Assembly: GCF_001949145.1 (NCBI RefSeq)
Contig: NW_019091575.1
Location: 149,638 to 198,970 of the forward strand
Reading direction: 5' to 3'
Origin: Acanthaster planci
Taxonomy: Eukaryota; Echinodermata; Asteroidea; Valvatida; Acanthasteridae
DNA: 49,333 nucleotides
The notes under the pieces were generated by a model, which searched no databases, was not told the origin of the DNA, and was given only the letters and a program-made list of their open reading frames with translations. A program made the position numbers and the translations under genes. Below, in pieces: positions 1 to 10,700 of the stretch (position 1 is its first letter; each line of letters opens with the position of its first letter).

Positions 1-807
1 TCAGAATATTCCGTCTTAGTCTTCCTTCAGGCCAGTCGTCCTCGTTACCTTCATCAGCACCACACTTTCAATGATATTAGTCCGTGTTTCTGAATAAAAC
101 ATTATACATACGCTATTATCATTGTGGCCGTGTCTTTTTTTCAACTCTGTTTGTCCACACACATGTATAATTTCTCCTCAGATCCGCATCTTACATTAGC
201 AAGCACGTTATAACGGAATTCATGTGGCTCTGGTCAAGGCCACCCACTGTCCAGCAACGTACGCATGTGTGGTTCAATAGGCTTACACTTGTAATGGTTT
301 TGCCTAGAGCAGGACAGGGACGAATTTGTAAGTATGGCAGGTTCGATGGAAGGAGAAATCACAGAGAGACAACAGAACAGTCTCTGTTCAGTCCAGTAGC
401 CAAATGAAGTGGAAGGTCACGGCTAGGGAAGTTATCAGCTCCTTCTGAAGGACTCTTGTGGTTGGTTGCAAATTCTGCTATAAACTGCCCACACGCACTG
501 CCAAGCAACCCACACAAATTGTATGACCTAATTCTGGGGGAGTTAGGATTTCCCAAAGTGGGGGAACAAAATCAATCCTATTACATAATTATTAGGAAGA
601 TCAAAATTACACCAGGAAAAGTTAAAACGACGTTGTGGCTCGTGTTATTTATTTCCTGGAGACAAGGCTGATAGTTGGTCGTGACGCTCTTTCTAGTTAC
701 ATTTGATTAAAAAACAAACCTTTTCTTCAACAACTCACTCTTAACGAAAACACAAAGTTAGAAAGTAACCATTAAAAAGAACAATAACAAAAACAAGACC
801 TGCTACC
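1..807. other. No recognisable gene; probable downstream intron or 3' region of the cyclase gene
   Basis: I looked on the minus strand for the missing last cyclase exon (GKG...TYWL) and did not find it. Only short unsupported open frames are present. Confidence 0.5.
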
Positions 808-1006
808 TATTCGCTCTTTGTACGCTACCGCCATAGGCATGCAGAGCCTCGATCTGGCAGCTTTTCCGTGTATGTTGGTAAGTAATTTTGGGCATGCTGT
901 TGCGAATAGTTCTTCTACCATCTATACTGTGCGATTGGAGAATACTTCAAAAGCTGTCAGTTCAAGGCTCTGCATGCCCATGGCGGCAGCGTACAAAGAG
1001 CGAATA
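808..1006. repeat. Hairpin MITE, about 59-bp arms
   Basis: TATTCGCTCTTTGTACGCT at 808-826 is mirrored by AGCGTACAAAGAGCGAATA ending at 1006. The homology continues inward through GCATGCAGAGCC and AGCTTTT. 199 bases, no coding capacity. Confidence 0.75.
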
Positions 1007-1584
1007 CCATGTACTGGGTGCATGCAGTCCACTATTCAATTAAGAATTTCTGCTCAGCTCATTAGCATTAAAAGTAGCAGCCCAGCATTTTTCTGAAAAA
1101 AGGAGATTGTTTGGCCCCCGAAATGGTGAGATTGTGTAAATCGTTGCCAGGATTAACTGCCTGGGTCTTTGAGCTATCCTATGAGAGCAGAATGGCTAAA
1201 AACTACGGTTGATAAATGGTCCTAAGTGCCCAAGAAGGTTGAGGGTTGCCACTTGAAAAATGGCTGCAATCAGACTTCGGAAAACTCACTTTTCGGGGGT
1301 GATTTTGTTTTGTTGGAATAATTAAAAATGTAATTGGTTAGCCCAAAATAAATTGAAAAGAAATCGAAAGATTGTGGACCAGACAATAATTTTATTTGTG
1401 TTTCAGCAATCTCAAGGATGTTGGTAAGCATGTTATTGGGCCCTGAACAGTGCCGATTTTACACTGTTTTCAATGGGGCTTGAATTAGTGGACTGTACCC
1501 TACTATTCAAGTACCGGGGGCAGAAATGAAAGAAAACAGTAAAGGCGCCCTCTATAAACACCAAGAAACAAAAGGCAACAGCAC

Positions 1585-1835
1585 ACGACGCGTTGCGTTC
1601 GTGCGTCGTGTCGTGCGACGCATCATGCTTCAGGCAACGTAATAGGCGACGCGATGCACGACAAAACGCGACGCACGACGGTACGTCGCGACGGGCGACG
1701 GAAGGGGCGACGTTTAGGCGGCAAAAAATGCAGCATGGAAAGGACTTAAGGCAAAACGACGGCGACGGTGCGACCCGACGGCACGACGCAAGGGAGCCGT
1801 CGTGCCGTCGCGTCGTCTGGTTGCGTCGCCTGGAG
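1585..1835. repeat. CpG-dense CGACG-rich block
   Basis: CGACG/CGTCG pentamers recur tens of times, in both orientations (e.g. CGTTGCGTTCGTGCGTCGTG, then GACGGCGACGGTGCGACCC, then CCGTCGTGCCGTCGCGTCGT). It contrasts sharply with AT-rich flanks. It can fold on itself. It is not an exon: frames are arginine-rich artefacts. Confidence 0.75.
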
Positions 1836-2578
1836 GGAGGAAAGAGAGAGAGAAATGTTTGTCGTAAATATTACACCATATAAACGTACAGCACACACGT
1901 CAATATTTTGCATTTTTGTCTGGGACGTCATATTTGCACTTGAAAATGCTATAAACGAGAGTTCTGTGAGTTAAATGTATACAGTAAATGGGAGAACAGC
2001 CCGGAATTTGAAAAAAGGGGCTTTATATCCAGAAGAACATTATATCAGGGAACGTTGTGATGGGAGTTTGTACGTGCGGTCGCGGAGCGCCATTCAACAT
2101 GACTGCCACCATGCATGGTATAATACTGTGTGGGAAAAAAAATCGATTTTGTTTTCTATCGAAAATTGGGGTGGGCGGGTGGTTCAAAACAATTTCGAAA
2201 AACATCGAAAATTAAAAACATTGAAAATTTGAATGACCCCTTAGGAGAACAAAGAAGCCCTGTTCGCGTATTGAACGTCTATCATTTTGCCAATCACATT
2301 CATGTCTGAAGCGCCACCTTTAGACTATGCAACATGGGACTGTTTTCCGTCTCTCTATTTCCCTGATTGTACTGGGAATGAGGTACATGAAATGGTGCGG
2401 AACCAGTCAAGCGAAATGAAGAAGTTCATTCAACAGGAACTGTTAATAAAACGAAAAATTCAATGACATGTGATCAATGATCCACGAATCAGATGGCAGG
2501 GATTTATGCACTAAAGTTTTGTATATTCTGCAACAACTTGGACGCAAAAACTTCAGCAGTTGTTAACAGAAAAATAAA
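1836..2578. other. Non-coding, no feature recognised
   Basis: Flanking sequence between the CGACG block and the next inverted repeat. Frames here lack homology or splice support. Confidence 0.4.
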
Positions 2579-2737
2579 ACAAATATTGACTGCTTTATCT
2601 CTTGGTATAGTAAAACTAGTCCCCCTCGGTGATCCATGAAGCATTAAATTTGTTCTATTCTTTTCTAACAACTACGCTCCATGGATCACTTGGGGAGGCT
2701 AATTTTACCATCCCACTCAAAGCAGTCAATATTTGTA
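2579..2737. repeat. Hairpin MITE, about 60-bp arms
   Basis: CAAATATTGACTGCTTT at the left is mirrored by AAAGCAGTCAATATTTG at the right. The arms continue inward to GTGATCCATG/CATGGATCAC with several mismatches. Confidence 0.75.
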
Positions 2738-4697
2738 TATTAGACTGAAAACGATAAAGGATATAGGCCCCCTATTGCCTTCAAAAGAATTTACAGCTCA
2801 ATCGTGAAAAAAGTTGCAAATTCTTTCAATCAATTGAACACGTGGACCAATCAACAAGCTGAATTTACAAACAAGATTGAGAAATCAAACCAAAGAAACA
2901 CGAAGTAAATTATCTCGTGACTGAGATTTCCCGCTTGATGCCGCACCCACGCCCTGCGCGCTGGGCAGACTTGGCCGCCGGGCCGCGGCGCGGGCTTACT
3001 AGTGCACGATCGATATGCATCAGCGTGAGCGAGCTAGCGCCCGCAGAACTCAGACAAGTGTATTGTGGTTGGAGGACAGAAGATTGTCGTCTGACCATGG
3101 CTCTCCATGAGTATTTAAAATGTTTGAACTTTGATGATGGTATCATTGGTATTTTGGAAAGTCATTTAGATATTGTAAATCTTGCCTGTTCCCATGTCCA
3201 AACTAATGTTAATCGAAGTGGCTATATAGTTTATGTTACCGTAACGCGACTTCCAAATTCTATAGTTACGGTATTGCAAAGTTATCATAGCCAATACATG
3301 CAAGGTTTTAATTACCCGATACTGTCGCGGCAAATACGGCAGCGCAGTTGTTGCTTACGCTGGCCTACAATCCCAACGTGCTGAGATCGAGCCCAGCAGG
3401 GACAAGACGATTCAGAGTGAAAATCACTTTCAATTTAGAAGGAAAGACTCTGACCAAATAATTACTTCAGTCTGAGCTCGAGTGAAAACTCAATTGAAGA
3501 AATTTCACTCTAAAACGTGTGTTCCCTAGTTTCCGACTGTGGGAGTGAATTTTCACTCAAAAAGATTGATTCTTCACTCTTTGCTATTTAGAGAATATTC
3601 GTCACGGGAAGTTTTTGTACTGCATCCATATTTTCACTCTCTACTTTACAGCTGGGAACAGATGTTGGCAGCGGTAGAGTTATAATGGCCCCAACTCAAG
3701 TCAAGTTCCAAGTGCGGAGCTGGCTTCTGCCCGAGGGCATGAGATGAACAACCAGAAGTCAGATTTGCTGGGATTTTTCCTGATTTCAGAATTGTTTGTC
3801 GAAATGTTTTGTCAGGGTATTTACCTGATTTCAGTATTTTTTTCAGATGTTTTCTTGATTTCAGGAATTGTCAGAATTCTTTCCTGTTTCAGAATGTTGG
3901 TCAAGTTTCACCCTGAGTTAAGGATAATCAAAAATCTCTTTGAAACCTTGAACTGAATGCATTCATTGAACTTATATTGCAGTCTTCCCCGCGAATTTTT
4001 CACAGATGACTGTATATTTTGTCAGTTTCTTCTCGAGTTCATGAATTTGGGGCGAGTATTTTTCCTGATTTCAGGATTTTGGCTAATTCGTCCTTGATTT
4101 AAAGATTTTAAAGAATCGCTTTTCAAATCTTTACCAGTATGCGTTCATTGAATATACAACGTACTCGTTGAACTCAAAGGCATTAACTGAATTTAATGTA
4201 TTGCTTGAATTTGATATGTTATTTGTGTTGGCTGTATTGAATTAAAGCAGCAATGTATGAATTACGGACAAACTCTCCGGACGTCAATTTTTAGATTGTA
4301 CGGCTATGTGAAGGTATACATACGTGGGTGGTTGCTAATCTAGCTTAGAATTCAGTATAAATTTCCGAACTATGAATGACTGAAAAAGTTCAACCTGTTA
4401 GATTGAATAGTTCAATCTTCAGTCAAAATATTTTCAATCCGATTTCGACTGAAAAAAGATCGAAAATTTCCATCTAAGACTTCACTGCACTCGGTTATGG
4501 ATGGGAAATTCTCAGTCTAAGAAAGGATCGACTGTCAATCCAGAAAGACTGATCCCTCGCAGCAATTGTGCAAGCTTGGAAATTTATACAGATTGAAATT
4601 TTAGTAGCCAGAATTTTGCAGTTATTTTGTATTTGTGGTGTACGGTGTACATACATTAAGACAGGAGTATAGGATTTTACGAATGATTGTAGTATAC
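2738..4697. other. Non-coding stretch with local degenerate repeats
   Basis: About 2930-3060 is GC-rich and unexplained. 3410-3640 is rich in GAGTGAAAATTCACTC-like palindromic words. 3770-4100 repeats TTTCCTGATTTCAG-like words. 4375-4550 repeats GACTGAAAA/TTTTCAGTC-like words. No exon of the cyclase gene could be supported here. Confidence 0.45.
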
Positions 4698-4789
4698 CTT
4701 CATGGCAACGAGACCCCTTTCTACTAGCTCATATCCACCGATTTCTTCTAGTACCTGTCGGCATTCGGGGCTGACATGAATCTTGAGCG
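4698..4789 (-). CDS. Receptor guanylate cyclase exon 23: cyclase domain, last exon found
   Basis: Residues 1007-1037: split A, then [30 protein letters not shown]. This matches 'aLkIHvS------L---ggy-l--RG-v-mK'. The acceptor is TACTTTGCCAG and the donor AAG|GTATAC. The family expects one more coding exon with 'GKG---TYWL'. None was found between 4697 and 1. Confidence 0.93.
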
Positions 4790-7700
4790 CTGGCAAAGTA
4801 CGAAAAAAGTAAGTAAATGACGTACGGAATGGCAAATGGCCAAGGGGAAAATGACATGGGATAGCTCACTTGTAAAGAGCTTGTGGTTGTTTGAATGCAG
4901 GGGATGCATGCACATTCAAGTGCGAGAAATTGCGAAAAAAAACAGGACACTTCACTTAATCCCCGATAATCGTGTGAACAGTGTTCGTGAACTTTGTATA
5001 ATGTACTTACCTGACACACATAAATCAACTTCGTGTTTAAGTTAACACCAGAGCCTGCACAGGTCAAGTTCAAACTGTGTCTCATTAGCCTCAAAAAGTT
5101 GTTCGTTTATCGAAAATAATGTTTCCAACTCATGAGTTAATAAACAAAGTTCGAATGGGCCTAGTTAATCAATTTTTCAGTCTACTTACGCCAAAATGTA
5201 TTATGTTATTTTCAGAATGGCATCAGAATTGTCTAAGAAAACAGATACTTACCGAGCCCATTAGATTCCATACGAGACGCTGTATTCACTGTGTCACCGA
5301 AGAGACAATAACGAGGCATTGTCAGGCCAACTACACCCGCCACGCAACTTCCTTGAAAACATCCAGAAACATGACGGATGTTAATTTAATACTTCTCGCA
5401 ATAAGCCACTTGCGAGTAAAATTTGATTAAAAGTCTGGTACACTGAGTTCTCTAAATTCACGTGAACATATCAATTTGAATTTTTTTACACTGAATACAC
5501 TAATGTACACTGCTGCAATACCTTGTGATTCTGGGAAAGCTTTTGCTTAGTTACAGAAGGGACGCCTTGAAGAAGGGCACAAAGAACCAGTCCATTCCAG
5601 AGATGGCGGTCGCTGTGCAAAAGCTTCCCCAGAATCACGATGTATAACAACAGTGTCTTTAGTTTAAGGAAATTTAAATTCTTTACGGGCAGTCAGATAA
5701 CTCAGTGTTCCACATTTATTCAAATCTAACTCGCAAAATGCTTATTATAGCCAAACGAAGTGAAAGCAGTATGCCATGCTGAAGTAATGGATCCCGGTGC
5801 AAAGCAAAGTGAAGGCTTTTTGTTCGACTTTTTCGTGTAAAATACATGTTTGTGACTCGTCTTCACATTGCCCCTATGAGGGATCCCAATACGACGCTTT
5901 TAGCTTCGATCTACGCGCTTCCGCGTTTGAAAACGAGGCTGTATGTGTCATTTTCAATTCTTAACACGATCAGACGATTGAAAGTAAGGAGTTAAGACAC
6001 AAAATACATAAAGGTATGTTAAATTCAGACTGTTCAGGCTGCAAATTTTTGTTGAAGAGTCTTTCAGAATGATTGGACACGTGAAATCAAAAGAAAAAAC
6101 AATGGCAATTTACCGCGCACTAACGTACCTGCGATGGCCGTGTATCTTGTGCAATGGGCGTGGTTTAAACTGAAGTGGTATCACACTTACGAACCGGGTA
6201 CTACATATACTGTGTCGACTCTGCGGGCACGCGCGACAAAGTTCAACACAGAGAGCCTCGGTTTCGATGCGGATACGCGCAGACGGCGCTAATGTGAAAT
6301 CCATCTATACCTTATTTGGCACGGCATAGTAATTGGTGAGGAGGTAGTTCATACAAACGGCATGGCCTAATTTCCATATCGACATACAGAGGGAGCATCG
6401 CTGATCAGTATTCGATGATACTCATTATCATAATAACACTTTATCGAGACTGACGTAAACAGAGACGGCGACAGAACTTGGTGCAACTTTGCCGACAGTT
6501 TGCGTTGATTCGCCAAAGAAGGCGTGTATAATTACATGCTTCTGCAGTACCTTTCCCGCAAATGAGCCCCCAAGCTGGACCAACGGAGGACGCAATTTTT
6601 CTAGCTCCTTTAACTGCACTTCGCTGGTTCATGAATGCACGCGTTACAGTGGTGTTGTTACCAGTAAAATTAACACTTCTGGCCAACTTGGCTCTGGTTA
6701 ACCGATAAGGAAGAGCTTCTGCTCAAGCCGGATATCCTCATCCAACTTCTCTCTGCGCAAAAGTGTCCCCCACCTGCGAAGAAAAGAGGCTAGTGCGCGA
6801 CTCGTGAACTTAGGGTCTGTTGGTTTCATACAGTTCTGATCGGATCTCGATCAGTGATCCGAAAGCTAACCAAGCAGTGGATCACTGGAGCCGTAGACTA
6901 AACTGGCTGTTAGAGGCCGTTGGTGGCTGTGTATTACGAGCGCCCATTGGCTAAAACGCAAAGGTTTCACTGAGTCGGTATTCCAACAGTGCATGCCCGA
7001 AATGGAGCGCGCGTCCGGACGCACGTGTGAGGTCAGCCCTCCCCGCAAGACCCTATGCGAAATTCGTGTGCGTGCTTTATTCCCGGACGACCTTGCTTTC
7101 CTGAAATACCGATCTGGCTCATTGCAACAATTTGGACTGTGCTTCGAGCCCATGTCCGCGCCAAACGCTCATGTCGTTGGTACACAAACCCTAAGCATCT
7201 TTTAAACAGAAAAAAAACCCGAAAAACAAAAAGACCGCCCCCATACAAGTGCCAAACCTCTTGACTTTGAAACTAGCGTTCTGAAATCTTACCTGAGTGA
7301 ATACCAATTCTGAGTTTGAGCTTTTCTTCCGGTTTGTGTGGTACGACGAATGTTGAAACATCCTCCAAGAGATGCCAAGCAGCTGAGGCGATCATACCAG
7401 CGTGACGGTTACCGTTGCGGATTGGAAGGCCTGACACCAACATGTAGGCATCACCGATGGTTTCCACCTTCATTACACATTTTTATTTAAAACAAAAATG
7501 GCCTTTGTTGTAGACTTCTACCCTCAGACTAGAACAGTGCAAATATCACTAGATAAGATAGTTACTTGAAATTCTTGATACTGAGACGAAGAATGCATTT
7601 CCTTTTACGCTGTGCTTATACAGTATTTTAAAAGGCAGATCCCTCCTCGTTGTGATAAGCTACGTTTTAAACTCTCCTGTATGGGTTGACAACTTGTTTA

Positions 7701-10700
7701 GAGTCATGCCTTGTTCGTGAACTTAGGGTGAAATTCAGTCGAAATCCATCTATGCCGCCCTTTTATGCGATGACTTGGCCGATTTGACTTGATGGTAATA
7801 GACCTACATGTACAACATAATGACGTAATGCAGTGTTTACAGCGGTGCATTGTGGGTGAAAGGTGGGGATGTTGTAGGAATGTGTCGATGTGACTTGTTA
7901 TGTGTAACGCATACCGTATGGCGTGTGTATCGACTTGACACGAAAAAAAGAAAAAAATAACAAAATTCCCAATTATCGTCCAAAATGGTCCATACGAACT
8001 GCTGTGTTCCACTGTGTTTATCAAGCACTCAACGAACGCCAGAGCTGCGTTTTTAAAACTTCCACGGGACCGCAAAAGGCGACAGATTTGGATAAGTTCC
8101 CTGAGAAACAAGGCCATCAAAGCGAAGTCCAAGTAGACCTCTGAATGCAGTCTACATTTTGTAGGCGGAGACAAAACTTACGATGTACCGGATCCAACGA
8201 TTTTCCCGTGGACAAATAAGTGGGAGGAGGTTGTTTTCCGGCAAAATGAACAACGAAGAAGCTTTCCTGCTACTGCAAACCTAAAACCACTGCCAATCTT
8301 GCAGCCAAAACAAGCTTTAAGTTCGAGTTCAATATGCAAGCGAGCGGCGGCAAACAACCAGGACCAGTACAAAAGCGGGCTTGTCTCCCGACATGCCCGA
8401 GTGTATGCAGGTAGGCCCTATATATGCATGCTTGGGCTGGCATGCTAGCTAAGTTCATCAGCGTTCACAGATGAAATGGAAAAATAGGCAAAGATTTCCA
8501 TAAGAAGTTATAGTTCTCCTCAGTTGTACCAGCAAAATCATGAGAAAGAGTTTCATGTATGAAGTTCCCAAATCATGTCTGAAGAGAAAGGCAGCTTCTT
8601 CGTTGTTCATTTTGCTGGGAAACAACCTCCTCCCAACTCACTTATTTGTCCACGGGAAAATCGTTGGATCCGGTACATCGTACGCGCAAGTTTTGCCTCT
8701 GCCTACAAAATGTAGACTGCATACAGAGGTCCACTTGGACTTCGCTTTGATGGCCTTGTTTCTCATCTGTCGCCTTTTGCGGTCCCGTGGAAGTTTAAAA
8801 AACGCAGCTCTGGCGTTCATTGAGTGCTTGATAAACACAGTGGAATTACACAGCAGTTTACATGGACCATTCTGGCAAATCAGGAATTTTTTTATTTTTT
8901 TCCTTTTTTTCGTGTCAGGTCGATACACGTCATATAGTGTACGTTACACAACGTTTTGTTCACGTCGACGGGTTCCGCCAACATCCCCACCTTTCACCCA
9001 CAATGTACCGCGGTAAACACTGCATTACGTCATTATGTTGTAGGTCTATTGGATGGTGGATCATCCTCAAGCTGGGGAGGAACCAACTGCAGTTACTGCG
9101 CAAAGAATAAGAATATGCATACTTGACGGATCGTGACAGTAATGCGCACGAAGGACAAAATCACTGCAGTAGATACACTGCATAATGATCTTAAGCGCTT
9201 TGCGTGTGTACTCTCACGTCCGACGGCTTGGTGGATCGTTTCCACAGCCATAGGACAGCGTACATTTAAACAAAGTTTCAACATTTACCTTGTATACGTC
9301 ATAGTTGGAAATAATGGCGTCGAAGAGCGTGTACAGAGCATTCAACAAATTGACGACCTGATGAAAACCAGAACAAGGTAAAAGTGGTTTGTTTTTGACC
9401 AACTTTAAGATGGCGCGTGGGTCGATTTCACAATGTAAGTACAGAAGCGGACACCAGACAGATGGGTGGATTTTATATTTCAAAACGCACAGAGTTTTTG
9501 ACTTCCCATGAAATCAGAAACAACGTTGAACCTGCTGAGTTTCTCTTACCTGAATGGGTGTACTGGCGGCGGAGAGAGCAGTGAAGCCAACGATATCGGA
9601 AAAGAAGATGGAAACCATGTCGAAGGCTTCAGGAGCAACAGAGATCCCCTTTATCAGCTGCGATGCAATGGAACTGCCGAAAGTAAAACCACAATCACCC
9701 TTACTATAATCGTAAGATCAAAATGTCGAAATGATAAGATGAAAGCGTCATAATTATTAGAATAATGTTTGCCGGTGCGGAAGAGACTCGGCAAGGCTTT
9801 TGCAGTCTTCCATCATTTTTGTTGATTTTTTAATTTTTTTTATAAAAAACATTCTTAGTTTACAATCAGCCTTAGAAGACTAAATAGAAAAGAAGACATA
9901 AATAAGTCAAATATTAGAAATCAATAGAGTTGTGCTCTAACTGCGGTCACTTGAGCATTCGCAGAATGCACTATTCACTGACGTGCTGCATTATCTGAAG
10001 CATGTTATTATAAGAAATCCTTCCCATAACTCTGCGAATCATGTAAAGATGACTGTTGATTTTTATAACTTAAAAGTGTGGTTACTGGCTGCATACAGTA
10101 CTTATTGTTCGTAGAAACGACGCTCTGTTTTTGAAGCTGCCTGCATGACAACACAACCTAGCAGTGTTATTTCTACTGGAAGTCCTCAGGCTGCAGGCTT
10201 GTAAACAGGGCCACAAATACTTTACTCAACCAAATCACGATATGCGCAGCCTCAAATCAGTTCTCTCTTAATGGTAGGCTTTGTTAGCCAGGCACTTGAG
10301 GGTTTTAAAATGTAGGGTCTTTTTCTGTTCGACATACGAGAACAATCTCATATGTCGAACAATTTGATTTTTTTTCTTGGGTCAGCCGTTCGAACGCCGG
10401 GAACATGAAACCGGTTATCGCTGGTAGTTAGTGACAAGCAATATGCAACATGACGGCGTCCATGTACATTTAATATTCGAGAGTTAATGTTTGGATAACT
10501 GGGCAGAATTCCTTTCTGTTTAAACAGGAACATTCATTCTGTGTTATGAAGAATAAGTGCTTTTGAAAAATTTCCTATTGTCTATGGCTTTGTAAGCCAT
10601 CACTCTCCTTTCTGCCACGTTTGCAGCTGTTCAAATGTCAAAATTTTCTGCGTGTTCTTGAAAACCCTGACGTGTTCTTGAGTCGTGTTCCCGCCGTTCG

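Larger units (their letters stand above)
7790..9056. mobile_element. Inverted duplication carrying THAP-type zinc-finger remnants
   Basis: Left arm about 7790-8262 and right arm about 8590-9056 are diverged reverse complements around a spacer of about 327 bases. Both ends read 'gtaatgcagtgtttac...' inward from 'tagacctaca'. Such a structure fits a foldback-type or P-like DNA transposon remnant that captured or derived from a THAP-domain gene. Confidence 0.8.

Noticed and set aside
1-60. Minus-strand acidic frame (DEGNEDDWPEG) at the left edge as the missing last cyclase exon
   Set aside because: It does not match the expected TYWL strand, has no clear acceptor and runs off the window.
1593-1883. 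Arginine-rich protein
   Set aside because: An artefact of CGACG repeats: several frames on both strands are equally open.
2917-3384. 155-codon plus-strand open frame
   Set aside because: No recognisable motif, mixed composition and GC-rich only at the start. It overlaps a minus-strand frame with equally little support.
8540-9016. 158-codon plus-strand open frame
   Set aside because: It is the antisense shadow of the THAP-containing inverted repeat arm; the meaningful reading is on the minus strand.
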